From Algoriphagus lacus (GTDB lineage: Bacteria > Bacteroidota > Bacteroidia > Cytophagales > Cyclobacteriaceae): 64,000 bases of DNA. The DNA lies in the NCBI RefSeq assembly GCF_003583985.1, contig NZ_QXML01000004.1, positions 124,001 to 188,000 of the forward strand. Direction: 5' to 3'. Position 1 is the first letter of the stretch. Every line of letters starts with the position of its first letter. A program made the translations under genes and the position numbers. The notes under the pieces are model-generated. The model did not search any database and was not told the DNA's origin. It was given only the letters and a program-made list of their open reading frames with translations. Positions 33,504-43,819 of this stretch are shown here, one piece after another.

Positions 33504-35453
33504 TTACTGCTGACTCAATGATTCTGAAATAATCCCTTGAAAATACTTGATGAATTCCTCCGGAGAGAAGGTTCCCAAGTCTCCTTGTCCGTGCTTTCGC
33601 ACAGAAATCTTACGTTCTTCCTGTTCTTTTTCTCCTACGATCAGCATGAAAGGAACCTTCTTAACCTCCGAATCACGAATCTTTCTGCCGATTTTTTCAT
33701 CTCGGTTATCGATATTTCCAGTTATGCCTGCTTCGTCCAAAATACTTTTCAGTTCTTCTGCATAAGCAATATACTTCTCTGAAATAGGGAGAATATTAAT
33801 CTGTTCTGGTGAAAGCCAAAGTGGAAAATCACCTGCACAATGCTCAATCAAAACTGCTACAAATCGCTCCAAGGAACCAAATGGTGCTCTATGGATCATC
33901 ACAGGTCGGTGCTTCTGATTATCAGAGCCAATGTACTCCAACTGGAATCGCTCCGGTAATTGATAGTCAACCTGAATGGTACCCAACTGCCATTTTCTAC
34001 CCAAGGCATCTTTCACCATGAAATCGAGCTTTGGGCCATAAAAGGCTGCTTCGCCTAGTTCTGTGACAGTTTCAAGTCCTTTTTCTGCGGCAGCCTCGAT
34101 AATTGCAGATTCTGCTTTTTCCCAAGCTTCGTCTGTTCCGATGTATTTTTCCTTTTTCTCAGGATCTCTCAAAGAAATCTGAGCAGTGTAATCCTGAAAG
34201 CCCAAGGCTTTGAATACATAAAGTACCAAATCAATGACTTTGATGAACTCTTCTTTCACCTGATCCGGACGGCAGAATATGTGCGCATCATCCTGAGTAA
34301 ATCCCCGAACCCGAGTCAAACCGTGTAATTCTCCGCTTTGCTCGTAACGGTAAACGGTTCCGAACTCAGCATAGCGAATCGGTAAATCTTTATATGATCT
34401 TGGCTTATGTTTATAAATCTCACAGTGGTGAGGACAGTTCATTGGCTTCAACAAAAATGCTTCACCTTCATGTGGTGTTGTTATCGGCTGGAATGAATCT
34501 TTGCCATACTTCTCATAATGACCGGAAGTTTCATACAACACTTTGCTTCCGATGTGGGGAGTAGTCACCTGTTGATAGCCTGATTTATCCTGAGCCTTTT
34601 TCATGAAGCTAATCAAGCGCTCACGCAGCAGCGTGCCTTTGGGAAGCCAAAGCGGCAATCCCATTCCCACTTTTTCAGAGAAAGTGAAAAGCTCCAGTTC
34701 ACGGCCGATTTTTCTGTGATCGCGTTTTTTGGCTTCTTCCAAAAGCGTCAGATAATCTTTCAATTCCTGAGCCTTTGGGAATGTCACCCCATAAATACGA
34801 GTTAGCATTTTTCGCTTCTCATCCCCTCTCCAATAGGCGCCTGCAATATTGGTCAACTTTACTGCTTTGATAAATCCGGTGTTTGGAATGTGTGGGCCTC
34901 GGCAAAGATCTGTGAAGTTTCCTTGCTCATAGAACGTAATCGAACCGTCTTCCAATCCTTCCAAAAGGTCAAGCTTGTATTCATCCCCCTTTTCCTGGAA
35001 GTAGGCAACAGCGTCTTTTTTTTTGACTTCCTTACGGATGTATTCATTCTTTTCCTTGGCAAGCTCGATCATTTTGATTTCGATCTTTTCCAGCTCATCA
35101 CCTTCCAACTTGTGATCTCCAAAGTCTACGTCATAATAAAATCCAGTCTCAATTGGCGGACCAATGCCGAATTTGGTGCCGGGATACAGGGCTTCCAATG
35201 CCTCAGCCATCAAGTGGGCGGATGAGTGCCAGAAGGTGTTCTTCCCTTCAAGGTCATTCCAGGTCAGCAATTGCAAAGTGGAATTCTCATGGATGGGACG
35301 GGTTGCATCCCAAACCTGTCCGTTTACTTTGGCTGCAAGGACATTCCGTGCCAAACCCTCGCTGATACTAGCAGCAATCTGTAGCCCGGTAGTTCCTTTT
35401 TCATACTCCCTAACGGAACCGTCCGGAAGGGTAATCTTAATTTGTTGTGACAT
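33504..35453 (-). CDS. thrS: Threonyl-tRNA synthetase
   Basis: A 649-residue class II synthetase. It has a TGS domain (1-65), an editing domain with the [16 protein letters not shown] block (HxxxH-type) and a second cysteine motif [14 protein letters not shown], a catalytic core with [11 protein letters not shown] (zinc-binding Cys and His), and class II motif 2 around [20 protein letters not shown] (20 residues). The C-terminal anticodon-binding domain is around [20 protein letters not shown]. Length is standard. It is the first gene of the thrS-infC-rpmI-rplT cluster. A tRNA-Thr gene lies about 15 kb away in this window but is not linked. Confidence 0.97.
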   Translation of the reverse strand: MSQQIKITLPDGSVREYEKGTTGLQIAASISEGLARNVLAAKVNGQVWDATRPIHENSTLQLLTWNDLEGKNTFWHSSAHLMAEALEALYPGTKFGIGPPIETGFYYDVDFGDHKLEGDELEKIEIKMIELAKEKNEYIRKEVKKKDAVAYFQEKGDEYKLDLLEGLEDGSITFYEQGNFTDLCRGPHIPNTGFIKAVKLTNIAGAYWRGDEKRKMLTRIYGVTFPKAQELKDYLTLLEEAKKRDHRKIGRELELFTFSEKVGMGLPLWLPKGTLLRERLISFMKKAQDKSGYQQVTTPHIGSKVLYETSGHYEKYGKDSFQPITTPHEGEAFLLKPMNCPHHCEIYKHKPRSYKDLPIRYAEFGTVYRYEQSGELHGLTRVRGFTQDDAHIFCRPDQVKEEFIKVIDLVLYVFKALGFQDYTAQISLRDPEKKEKYIGTDEAWEKAESAIIEAAAEKGLETVTELGEAAFYGPKLDFMVKDALGRKWQLGTIQVDYQLPERFQLEYIGSDNQKHRPVMIHRAPFGSLERFVAVLIEHCAGDFPLWLSPEQINILPISEKYIAYAEELKSILDEAGITGNIDNRDEKIGRKIRDSEVKKVPFMLIVGEKEQEERKISVRKHGQGDLGTFSPEEFIKYFQGIISESLSQQ

Positions 35454-35563
35454 GTGTTTTTGTTTTTCTGCCCATACAAACAGGCAGGTTGATTCAACTG
35501 CAAATATGCATAAGCAGCAGGCAAAGGAAAAATATTAAAGAACCGAATCCTGAAAACTTTCTT

Positions 35564-38041
35564 TCAAAGAATAAACTGAGCACTGATTTTCACCTGAAAT
35601 GGTTTCGCGCCGGGATTATCCAAATAAGTCATCCGATGGAAAAAATCCACCCTGAAAAATTTGAAAATATTCTCAATTCCATAGCCTAGTTCCAAATAGG
35701 GTTTCCCAAAATCCAATCGTCCAAAGGTATTCAATGGATTGCCTTCCGGATCCACAGCGGGCACATTCTCTACATTATAGTTTTCTACCGAACCCCAAAG
35801 TACATTGGCATTTCCAACGGCTCTCCATTTCAACCGCTTAATCAGAGGAATGGAATTGAGGAGAAAGCCTTCGAAGGCATGCCGGTAGCGAATGCTGAAA
35901 TATTGATCTGAGGTGAATTCGGTGAAATTCATAGTGTTGAAAGCGGCCGTTGTGTAGAAGACCGTTTCATTACCAAGGTGATTTTTCAGGATCGGGTAAG
36001 GAACCTCTCCAAAAATCTTTCCCGCATCCAATTCATACCTGCCCACTCCCAGCAATCCCATATTAATTCGCTGATAGACATAAAATGAAAGTTTGGAGTA
36101 CTCCATGTCACCACCCAGCCATTGCATTCCTTTGGTATAATTGACTTCAAAAATTGGCCATTTTAACGAGCCCAATGAAGCGCGTTCATTGTCATTGATA
36201 ATAATGATTTCATCCCGGCCATATCGGATTCCAAGCCTTATTTCGGCTGTTTCAAAGCTTGATTTATATTCTCTGGTGTCTTTTTCCAAATAGTAAAAAT
36301 TGTAAAGCGGATCAAACTGACCGGAGTTCATGCCCGCTTTTACCAAAAATCCCTTGAAAAATTCCCGCTGAATGTTGATCCCGTGATTGGTACTTAAATA
36401 CGGACTTCTTAACGTACCAAAACGGCTGGCGGCAAGAAATACACTGTTGCTCTGGAGGTTCGCAATTTCCAATCCGACCTGATCAATTTCCTTGTTGGAA
36501 TAAGCTTGGATGGTTGTCCATCGGTTTCTGTCAAGAATTCGGGTGACTGAGCCGGAATATTTCCAGGTTTCATCTCCAAAACCATAAGCCAAATATCCCT
36601 TCAGTTCCCACTTTTTACTAAACTTATAATTGGTTCGTACCCCCATCCCCAAGCGCACACTTTCCACGTCATTGTAATTGAAAAATCCTGGCCAAGGACC
36701 GATATCCACCTTTCCGATCATTTTGTATCCCGTTGCAAAAAACTTCAATCCTTCCGAGTAAAATCGGATAATCGGGATCCGCTTCAAAGTATCCACCATC
36801 TGCAGCACTGCCAATTCCTCCGAACTCAGAGGATCTGGCCTATTTTCAACCCAAAAATTTGCATCTGAATCTCCAAAGTCCGGTTTCAACTCCACCGCCT
36901 GGTTAAAGAAACTGGTAGCCTTGGGATCGTTGACTACGACACTGTCCGTGGCCGTGTAAAACTTTGCCAAAAGACCAGCTGTATCATCTGTTACTTGGGC
37001 AATTTTAATTAAAACTCGGGTTTTGGAAGGAATCAACGGGCCTGCAGAACTTGGTTCTAGTTCTTGCTGGATTTTGATCCGGTCAACAAAGTTCAAATTT
37101 GCCGTCTTGGGAATCGTAAGGTCTACTTGCTTGAGTGAATAATCGTCCTTCTTGATCCAGATCGTGCCCGAAAAAGCCAAATCCTGCTCCCTCCGAGGAT
37201 AAACTGTGAGTTTGTAACAGGTATCCTGACCCACCAAGACAGAGTCCAGCAGATCATAATCGTAAAAGGTTTTCCATCCGTCGGCTATGGGCGAAATGAA
37301 ATCCTTGTTCAGGATGGAAAGCCAGTTTTTGTAAAAATTATATTCCTGGAAAACCGATCCGGTAATTTGGGAGGTAGTAGAACCATCGGTGATCCCCACT
37401 CCGGAAACCTTGGATTTTTCGATTACTTCCTTGCGAAGCTCAGGGTTATTTCGGTAGTAAAACTTGGAAACCGTTTCAGAGAAAAAAACCGGAAGGATCT
37501 TTTCCCCCTCGTCATTGGTCAACTCCTGTATACTGTCGAGCACCGATGTGACTTTCTGAACAGATTTTCGCTGTCGGAAATCCTCCGAAAGATTATCGAT
37601 GTCGATTTCAATTTTGGTGTAATTCTTTGTTTCGTAGGCGTTCAAGGATCGTTTGTCAAAGTCCTTTCTTCGTTCTGAGGCCCTTCGGATAATTTCAAAG
37701 GCAGGATTTTCACCCGCCTCAAAGACAAAAGCTTCCAACTCAAATGAAGTTGGTCTCAACTGGAAATTGATCGTTTGGTCGGGCTGATTGAGTAACGGCT
37801 TGGACTGGGTGATATATCCCAAGTAGCTGACTTGTAAACTGTCACTCAACGTCCTCGACTGAATGAGGTAATTTCCCTCAAAATCCGTAGTAATTCCAGT
37901 GGTGGTGCCTTTCAGGATTACATTGGCAAAAGCGATCGGGTCACCTGTTTCTGCATCTGTCACCCTTCCTTGGATGGTAAATTGGGCCCAAAGGGGACTT
38001 GAAAAAAGAAGGAAAACTGCAAAAAGAAGGGCTCGAAGCAT
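35564..38041 (-). CDS. DUF5686 outer-membrane protein with carboxypeptidase-like regulatory domain
   Basis: An 825-residue exported protein. The ATG at 38041 is chosen because it starts a clear signal peptide (MLRALLFAVFLLFSSPLWAQ); an in-frame opening up to 38182 has no such feature. A CarboxypepD_reg-like domain comes first (about 20-100, IQGRVTDAETGDPIAFANV), as in SusC/TonB-dependent receptors. A long DUF5686-type region follows, and the C-terminal third is beta-barrel-like, ending in an aromatic-rich strand with terminal QFIL. No TonB box or plug is recognised. The function is unknown; such proteins are typical of Bacteroidota outer membranes. It is transcribed ahead of thrS with a 110-nt gap. 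Confidence 0.87.
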   Translation of the reverse strand: MLRALLFAVFLLFSSPLWAQFTIQGRVTDAETGDPIAFANVILKGTTTGITTDFEGNYLIQSRTLSDSLQVSYLGYITQSKPLLNQPDQTINFQLRPTSFELEAFVFEAGENPAFEIIRRASERRKDFDKRSLNAYETKNYTKIEIDIDNLSEDFRQRKSVQKVTSVLDSIQELTNDEGEKILPVFFSETVSKFYYRNNPELRKEVIEKSKVSGVGITDGSTTSQITGSVFQEYNFYKNWLSILNKDFISPIADGWKTFYDYDLLDSVLVGQDTCYKLTVYPRREQDLAFSGTIWIKKDDYSLKQVDLTIPKTANLNFVDRIKIQQELEPSSAGPLIPSKTRVLIKIAQVTDDTAGLLAKFYTATDSVVVNDPKATSFFNQAVELKPDFGDSDANFWVENRPDPLSSEELAVLQMVDTLKRIPIIRFYSEGLKFFATGYKMIGKVDIGPWPGFFNYNDVESVRLGMGVRTNYKFSKKWELKGYLAYGFGDETWKYSGSVTRILDRNRWTTIQAYSNKEIDQVGLEIANLQSNSVFLAASRFGTLRSPYLSTNHGINIQREFFKGFLVKAGMNSGQFDPLYNFYYLEKDTREYKSSFETAEIRLGIRYGRDEIIIINDNERASLGSLKWPIFEVNYTKGMQWLGGDMEYSKLSFYVYQRINMGLLGVGRYELDAGKIFGEVPYPILKNHLGNETVFYTTAAFNTMNFTEFTSDQYFSIRYRHAFEGFLLNSIPLIKRLKWRAVGNANVLWGSVENYNVENVPAVDPEGNPLNTFGRLDFGKPYLELGYGIENIFKFFRVDFFHRMTYLDNPGAKPFQVKISAQFIL

Positions 38042-38162
38042 TGAATGCACTGTAGCTGAAAATCTAAAACTGACGCAAGTTAAATTTAAACTGGAGCTTC
38101 TTGGTTCATTCCAAGTGTGAAATTTTCCAAAATCAGAGCTCTTTATTGAACACCAAAAGCTC

Positions 38163-38191
38163 TTGGAATGATTAATCGGCATGTATATTTG
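38163..38191 (+). promoter_or_regulatory. Bacteroidota-type promoter of lhgO
   Basis: A TTG (38163-38165) lies 18 nt before TATATTTG (38184-38191), a full match to the TAnnTTTG -7 box of Bacteroidota promoters. The start codon of lhgO is 21 nt downstream of the box. Confidence 0.55.
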
Positions 38192-38211
38192 AGGCCAAAT
38201 TGATTTTGAAC

Positions 38212-39411
38212 ATGATATACGATGTAGTAATTGTCGGAGGTGGAATTGTGGGCTTGGCTACTGGGCTTAAAATTCAGAAAGCGCGTCCAGATCTAAAGAT
38301 TGCCCTTTTGGAAAAAGAAGGTCAACTTTCCAAACACCAAACCGGCAATAATTCCGGTGTGATTCACTCAGGTCTTTATTACAAACCGGGTTCCTTGAAG
38401 GCCACAAATTGCATCAATGGGTATCATGAATTGATTCAGTTTTGCCAGGAAGAAAAAATCCCATTTGAAATCACCGGTAAAGTGGTCGTTGCAACTCGGG
38501 AGGAACAAAAGCCATTGCTCAAAACACTATTGGAAAGAGGTTTGCAAAATGGACTTACCGGCACCCGATCAATCACCTTGGAAGAATTGAAAGAATTCGA
38601 ACCTTATTGTGCTGGTGTGGCTGCGCTTCATGTGCCTCAGACAGGTATCGTTGATTATTTTCAGGTGGCCTTAGCCTATGGTAGAAAAATAATTCAAAGT
38701 GGCGGAGAGATTTTTCTGAATCATAAAGTATTGAAAATAAGTCAAAAAGACGGAATCAATTACATTGAAACGTTAAATAAAACTTTTGAAGCAAAATTGG
38801 TAATCAACTGTGCAGGATTGTACTCAGACAAAGTTGCTCAGATGAATGATCCTGAAATAGACGACGTGAAAATCATCCCTTTCCGTGGAGAATATTACAA
38901 GCTGAAAAAGGAAAAAGAATACCTGGTCAAAAACTTGATTTATCCGGTTCCGGATCCAAACTTCCCTTTCTTGGGAGTTCATTTTACCAGAATGAAAAAA
39001 GGAGGCGTCGAAGCGGGTCCAAATGCCGTTTTGGCTTTTAGAAGAGAGGGCTATAAAAAATCCCAAATCAATCTTAGCGAACTTGTAGAAACGCTTGCGT
39101 GGCCTGGATTTCAAAAGGTAGCTGCCAAATATTGGAAAACTGGTTTTGGGGAATTATACCGTTCGTTTTCAAAGGGCGCCTTTACGAAAGCCCTTCAGGA
39201 ATTAATTCCGGAAATTCAGGAATCGGATTTGGTAGACGGAGGAGCTGGTGTACGTGCCCAAGCATGTGATCGAACAGGAGGTTTATTGGATGATTTTGCT
39301 ATCCGTGAGTCTCCTTTCGCTATTAACGTGCTGAATGCCCCTTCACCTGCTGCGACAAGTTCTTTGTCTATTGGAGGTACGGTTGCCGAGATGGCAATAA
39401 AAAGATTTTAA
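38212..39411 (+). CDS. lhgO: L-2-hydroxyglutarate oxidase
   Basis: A 399-residue FAD-dependent oxidase of the DAO family that converts L-2-hydroxyglutarate to 2-oxoglutarate, a metabolite-repair step. FAD binding is by DVVIVGGGIVGLATGLKI (residues 4-21). The family blocks KHQTGNNSGVIHSGLYY, TGIVDYFQV and a C-terminal APSPAATSSLSIGG (second FAD contact) are intact. The ATG at 38212 is used; a TTG four codons upstream is less likely. A good promoter lies just upstream, and a bidirectional terminator follows. The genes on either side are convergent or divergent, so it is monocistronic. Confidence 0.93.
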   Translation: MIYDVVIVGGGIVGLATGLKIQKARPDLKIALLEKEGQLSKHQTGNNSGVIHSGLYYKPGSLKATNCINGYHELIQFCQEEKIPFEITGKVVVATREEQKPLLKTLLERGLQNGLTGTRSITLEELKEFEPYCAGVAALHVPQTGIVDYFQVALAYGRKIIQSGGEIFLNHKVLKISQKDGINYIETLNKTFEAKLVINCAGLYSDKVAQMNDPEIDDVKIIPFRGEYYKLKKEKEYLVKNLIYPVPDPNFPFLGVHFTRMKKGGVEAGPNAVLAFRREGYKKSQINLSELVETLAWPGFQKVAAKYWKTGFGELYRSFSKGAFTKALQELIPEIQESDLVDGGAGVRAQACDRTGGLLDDFAIRESPFAINVLNAPSPAATSSLSIGGTVAEMAIKRF

Positions 39412-39415
39412 AATG

Positions 39416-39440
39416 AAAAGGAGGCTTTTAGCCTCCTTTA
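39416..39440. terminator. Bidirectional terminator between lhgO and the YheT-like gene
   Basis: AAAGGAGGC (39417-39425) pairs with GCCTCCTTT (39431-39439) around TTTTA. A-runs and T-runs on both sides suit both strands. The stem overlaps the last bases of the convergent hydrolase gene (stop at 39438). Confidence 0.82.
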
Positions 39441-40403
39441 ATTCTTTCCGGTAAAAAATTCCAGAAAGCGATATTCTGCCCAGGTAAATTCCTGATTTTT
39501 AACAACAAATCCGGTATGCCCACCTCTTTTTGGCATTTCCAAAAGAATTTCCGGCTTAGATTCCGCCAGCTTTTTTGGATAACATTCCGGGCCAAGCAGT
39601 GGGTCGTTTTGCGCGTTTACAATCAAAGTGGGAATCTGGATTTTGTCCATCCAATTATCAGCGCTCACAGATCGATAAAAGTCAGCTGCGTCTTTGTATC
39701 CATGCAGTTTTGCAGTGAAATGGGTGTCAAATTCATCGAAATTCTTCACTTTCTTGAGTAAATCCAGGTCGATAAGTTCAGGAAACTGAACTGCTTTTGC
39801 TTCCATTTTCTTTTTCAGCTTTCCCAGAAAACGGTTTTTGTAGAAGAGGTTTGAGCGATATTTTAACGTTTCGGCACTTGAAGGAAGATTGCATGGCGTA
39901 GAGTAAACTGCCGCTCGGGTGATTTCTTTAGGTAAATCCTGACCCTGTTCTCCCAAATATTTCAAGGTTTGAGCTCCTCCCATGCTTATTCCGGCTAGAA
40001 AAATTTCCTTGTAAAAATGATGAGTTTGGATATGCCTTATGACCGTCTCCAAGTCGTAACTGGCGCCATGATGGTAAAGAATTGGCTTTAAGTTCAGTTC
40101 ACCCCCGCAGGTTCGATTATTCCAGGCCACTACGTCAACTCCATTGAGATTGAATAATTTGGCCAAACCCATTGCATAATGCCTTTTGGAATCGCCCTCC
40201 AAGCCATGGGAAATAATGAGAAGCTTCTCCCCTCCGACTCTCGACCAATCAATAGTCAAAAAATCCCCGTCAGGAGTGGAAATTTTCTCGCGCAGATATT
40301 GAACTCCCTCAACCCTCCTAAACAGACTTGGGATGATGGTCTCCAAATGCCCATTAAAAAGATATGATGGCGGTCGACCGTATGAAGATTTGAGAATTGG
40401 CAT
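39438..40403 (-). CDS. YheT-family alpha/beta hydrolase
   Basis: A 321-residue protein of the YheT/ABHD1-3 group. The catalytic triad is visible: Ser140 in the nucleophile elbow GISMGG, Asp267 in NAQNDPLL and His296 in RGGHTGFV. The block HGLEGDSKRHY near the oxyanion hole and the WNNRTCGGELN segment are typical of YheT. It probably acts on an ester or lipid in the cytoplasm; eukaryotic relatives are phospholipases or acyltransferases. The substrate is unknown. It shares a terminator with the convergent lhgO gene and has about 135 nt of intergenic space upstream. Confidence 0.92.
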   Translation of the reverse strand: MPILKSSYGRPPSYLFNGHLETIIPSLFRRVEGVQYLREKISTPDGDFLTIDWSRVGGEKLLIISHGLEGDSKRHYAMGLAKLFNLNGVDVVAWNNRTCGGELNLKPILYHHGASYDLETVIRHIQTHHFYKEIFLAGISMGGAQTLKYLGEQGQDLPKEITRAAVYSTPCNLPSSAETLKYRSNLFYKNRFLGKLKKKMEAKAVQFPELIDLDLLKKVKNFDEFDTHFTAKLHGYKDAADFYRSVSADNWMDKIQIPTLIVNAQNDPLLGPECYPKKLAESKPEILLEMPKRGGHTGFVVKNQEFTWAEYRFLEFFTGKN

Positions 40404-40539
40404 GTATAGAAAATCGAAAAGCCTTAATTCAAGTTCATTTTGCCATAAAATTGACGAAAAAGGCCGGGTTTAGCCACGGGAAGTTAAATTCCGCAAGGAG
40501 TTAATAAAAAAATCAGACCAATATGCTTTTGTTCCTATC

Positions 40540-40887
40540 CTAGTTTTTAAGCCGATTCACTTCTTCAACAGCTATTTTTACTTTTTCCAGAAAATCATGA
40601 AAATGAGCCTCAAATGATTTTCCGAATCCTTCCGTTTCCAATATTATTTTCCCTTCCTGGAGCGAATTGGTTAATAAGTCAAATTCAAACATGGCCAAGG
40701 TTGGCTTAACCTTATGTCGAATCTGTTGAATTTTCACTTCATCTCTGTCCATTAGGCCCTCCGAATATTTTGCCTCGAGTTCCAACAAACCATTGTAAAT
40801 CGCAGAGGTCAGTTCCAGCCTGAATTCCTCATCTCCTTCTGCCATTTCCAGAATCCTTTGATTTAATTCCGGGTAAAAGTTGCTCAT
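40540..40887 (-). CDS. Hpt-like (histidine phosphotransfer) small protein
   Basis: A 115-residue, all-helical cytoplasmic protein. The segment IQQIRHKVKPTLAMFEFDLL (20 residues) strongly resembles the phosphorylated-histidine helix of Hpt domains (H-x-K/L-K-x-x). The likely phosphoacceptor is the His of IRHKVK. It is preceded by a helix LTSAIYNGLLELEAKY and followed by an amphipathic helical tail, making the four-helix bundle plausible. No kinase or receiver gene lies nearby, so it would be an orphan phosphorelay carrier or a relic. It starts within the YhiN-type flavoprotein stop codon (ATGA overlap), so the two are translated together. The assignment is from the motif only. Confidence 0.62.
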   Translation of the reverse strand: MSNFYPELNQRILEMAEGDEEFRLELTSAIYNGLLELEAKYSEGLMDRDEVKIQQIRHKVKPTLAMFEFDLLTNSLQEGKIILETEGFGKSFEAHFHDFLEKVKIAVEEVNRLKN

Positions 40888-42098
40888 AAAGTGGTTTCTT
40901 TAATTGACTTACCTGCCAAAAACCCCGTGGACCAAGCTGCCTGAAAATTAAAGCCTCCTGTAATTCCGTCAATATTTAGGACTTCTCCGGCAAAGTATAG
41001 TTTTGGGTGAAATTTACTTTGCATCGTTTCCGGATCGACTTCATCCAAAGAAATTCCGCCTGCGGTGACAAACTCTTCCTTGAAAGTTGTTTTTCCCTTT
41101 ACCTGCAAAATATAGCAAAAAAGGTTCTGTACTAACCTGTTCAAAAGCTTTTTTGGCAAATTCCCATAAACATTGCCATCCACTATACCCGATCGTTCAC
41201 AAAAATGCTCCCAAAGTCTGGACGGTATATTGAATAAGGGATGGGAATGAACTTTACGATTGGGGTGAACTTTACCATAATTGGTCAATTGGTCAATGTA
41301 ATCATTCTCTCCAAGTGCAGCATTCCAATTGACAATCGCTTTGGCTTGATATTGATGTTCGTGGAGCCACTCAGCACCAAATGCGGAAAGTTTCAATACA
41401 GCCGGACCGCTGATTCCCCAGTGCGTAATTAAAATCGGACCCCGATAATTCAATTTGGTTCCTTCGATTTTAACAAGACCCTCGGGAACGGAAATTCCCA
41501 TTAAATCACGAATTGGCTCTTCCGGAGTGTTGAAAGTGAAAAGGGAAGGTATTGGATCTACGATATTGTGATTGAGTGATTTAAGAAAAAAATATCCTTC
41601 TGATTTTGGATGCCCTCCTGTAGAAATGACCACTGCATCGGCCCGAAATACTCCCTTTTCGGTAATCAATTCATAGCCAGATGCGGTAGGATTCAGTTCT
41701 TTGATTCCGGTGGATACCAGAATCTTAACTCCGGATTTTTCAGCTTCTCGTTGCAAGCAATCCATTATGGTCTCGGAAGAATCACTCACTGGAAAAACTC
41801 TGCCATCCGATTCGATTTTCAAAGAAACTCCCCGGGATTCAAACCATTCAAATGTGTCCTGGATTGAAAAATGATGAAAGACCTTTTTCAGAAATTTTTC
41901 GCCCCGAGGGTAATTTTTGATCAGTTTGGAGATTTCCATCGGTTGGTGCGTAACATTACATCTACCCCCACCGGACACTTTTACCTTAGAAAGCAACTTG
42001 GGTGTTTTCTCAAAAAGAGTCACTTCTCTTTCAGGGCCACTGGCCTGGATAGCGGCAAAAAAACCTGCCGCTCCTCCTCCGATTACAGCTACTTTCAA
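40884..42098 (-). CDS. HI0933/YhiN-family NAD(P)/FAD-dependent oxidoreductase
   Basis: A 404-residue flavoprotein. The FAD Rossmann motif is AVIGGGAAGFFAAI (residues 4-17), followed by the HI0933 blocks KVKVSGGGRCNVTH and GRVFPVSDSSETI, and a C-terminal GEVLNIDGITGGFNFQAAWSTG, which closes the FAD site. The family is widespread and its reaction is not established (some annotate it as aminoacetone oxidase). Its stop codon overlaps the start of the Hpt-like gene, suggesting a two-gene operon. The HerA-like ATPase gene lies 33 nt upstream on the same strand and may be part of the same transcript. Confidence 0.92.
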   Translation of the reverse strand: MKVAVIGGGAAGFFAAIQASGPEREVTLFEKTPKLLSKVKVSGGGRCNVTHQPMEISKLIKNYPRGEKFLKKVFHHFSIQDTFEWFESRGVSLKIESDGRVFPVSDSSETIMDCLQREAEKSGVKILVSTGIKELNPTASGYELITEKGVFRADAVVISTGGHPKSEGYFFLKSLNHNIVDPIPSLFTFNTPEEPIRDLMGISVPEGLVKIEGTKLNYRGPILITHWGISGPAVLKLSAFGAEWLHEHQYQAKAIVNWNAALGENDYIDQLTNYGKVHPNRKVHSHPLFNIPSRLWEHFCERSGIVDGNVYGNLPKKLLNRLVQNLFCYILQVKGKTTFKEEFVTAGGISLDEVDPETMQSKFHPKLYFAGEVLNIDGITGGFNFQAAWSTGFLAGKSIKETTL

Positions 42099-42131
42099 TT
42101 TTATAAGAATTTATTATAGAGATAATTAAGC

Positions 42132-43673
42132 CTATCTTTTTTTACCTGAGAATGAACCCAAAATTCCTCTTGCCAGCTCACGGAACAAGGTTCTGCCCAA
42201 TTGTCGGACCATGGTATTTTTGCTGAGCTCTTCGATCAGGGATTCATCCTCCTTGGTCCGGGTGGTTGTCCTACCGGAAGAATTTGGAAGTGGTTGCGAA
42301 GATCGCTCTTGTTCCTGTTGAACAGACATCATTTTGCGCTCCAATATTTCAAAAGCGCTATCATGATCAATGTCCTTATTGTATTTGTATACCAAATCCG
42401 AAGTAGCGACCAATTGGTCGATTTCGGAGTCTGAAAGAATATCCATCCGGGTAATTGGAGCCCTTACCAGAGTGTGAGCCAAGGGAGTCGAAATTCCCTT
42501 TTCATTCAAAGCCGTAACTAAAGCCTCCCCGATCCCCATCGCAGTCAATACTTCAGCCGTATCGTAAAAAGGTGAATCCGGGTAATTTTCTGCGGTCTTG
42601 GTGATTGCCTTTCTGTCTTTGGCGGTAAAGGCTCTCAGAGCATGTTGAACTTTCAGTCCTAATTGACCTAGGACACTCTCAGGTACATCGGTTGGTGTTT
42701 GGGTACAAAAGAAAACCCCCACTCCCTTGGATCGGATCAATTTGATGATTGCCTCGATTTTTTCAAGCAAGTCCTTGGAAGCATTTGAAAACACCAAATG
42801 TGCTTCATCGATAAACAAACAAAGCTTGGGCTGATCAGCATCCCCTTGCTCTGGAAACGACTCATAAATCTCAGAAAGCAAGCTCAGCATAAAAGTAGAA
42901 AAGAGCTTGGGCCGGCTTTGGATATCGGTCAGGCGAATCACTGAAATAACACCTTTGCCGTCTTTGGTCCGAACAAAATCATCCACATCAAACGATAGCT
43001 CCCCAAAAAACCGTTCCGCTCCCTGCTGCTCCAATTCAATAATCTTTCGCATGATGGTATTGACGGATGCAGACGAAACCTGGCCAAATTCCTTCTCAAT
43101 GGCATCCTTACCCTCATTGGTGATGAACTGGAGCACACGCTTGAAATCCTTCAGGTCCAACAAAGGAAGATGATGTGTGTCGCAATATCTGAACACCAGC
43201 GCCACCACTCCTTGTTGGGTATAATTCAGTTCCATAATCTGCGAAAGCAACACTGGTCCAAATTCCGAAACCGTGGCTTTTAACCTTACTCCTTTTTCAT
43301 TGGAAATGGACATGAGCTCGACCGGAAGCCCCTGAGGATCATAATCCACGCCTATTGTTTCAGATCGCTTTAAAATAAAATCGTTGGTAGTTCCAGGCTT
43401 AGCAAGACCGGAAAGGTCACCTTTAAGGTCCATCAAGACGGAGGGAATCCCTTTGAGGGAAAGCTGTTCCGCAATAACCTGAAGGGTTTTGGTTTTGCCA
43501 GTACCCGTAGCACCTGCAATCAAACCATGACGGTTCATGGTTTTTAACGGAATTTTCACTTGGGCTTGGGGAATAGGCTCACCGTCCAAAATCCCTGTGC
43601 CGAGTATGATGTAATCCTTTTTAAAAACCTGTCCTTCTGCGAGATGCGTTTTAAACTGCTCAATTTTGCTCAT
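42132..43673 (-). CDS. HerA-like ATPase, DUF853 (YjgR) family
   Basis: A 513-residue P-loop ATPase. Walker A is GATGTGKT (54-61), preceded by MNRHGLI, and VLMDLKGDLSGLA follows. Walker B is KLCLFIDEAHLVF. A sensor region FFCTQTPTDVP and the RAFTAKDRKAI arginine-finger-type block match the HerA/FtsK-like DUF853 family. The C-terminal tail (about 450-513) is polar. Members assemble as hexamers and may pump DNA, but no partner nuclease (NurA) is encoded here, so a DNA-end-processing role is not supported by context. It is probably the first gene of a three-gene operon with the flavoprotein and the Hpt-like protein. Confidence 0.9.
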   Translation of the reverse strand: MSKIEQFKTHLAEGQVFKKDYIILGTGILDGEPIPQAQVKIPLKTMNRHGLIAGATGTGKTKTLQVIAEQLSLKGIPSVLMDLKGDLSGLAKPGTTNDFILKRSETIGVDYDPQGLPVELMSISNEKGVRLKATVSEFGPVLLSQIMELNYTQQGVVALVFRYCDTHHLPLLDLKDFKRVLQFITNEGKDAIEKEFGQVSSASVNTIMRKIIELEQQGAERFFGELSFDVDDFVRTKDGKGVISVIRLTDIQSRPKLFSTFMLSLLSEIYESFPEQGDADQPKLCLFIDEAHLVFSNASKDLLEKIEAIIKLIRSKGVGVFFCTQTPTDVPESVLGQLGLKVQHALRAFTAKDRKAITKTAENYPDSPFYDTAEVLTAMGIGEALVTALNEKGISTPLAHTLVRAPITRMDILSDSEIDQLVATSDLVYKYNKDIDHDSAFEILERKMMSVQQEQERSSQPLPNSSGRTTTRTKEDESLIEELSKNTMVRQLGRTLFRELARGILGSFSGKKR

Positions 43674-43819
43674 GGGTAAAAAGTTTTGGTTTCCAAACTA
43701 CAAAAAAACCCAACCCGAACGGAGATATCTTTTGCTCAAACAGGAATTCTTCCATTTAGTAAACCTTAACTTTGGAGTGCTGATTCTAGTTAGTTACTTG
43801 CCAAAAAATATTTCTCCGA

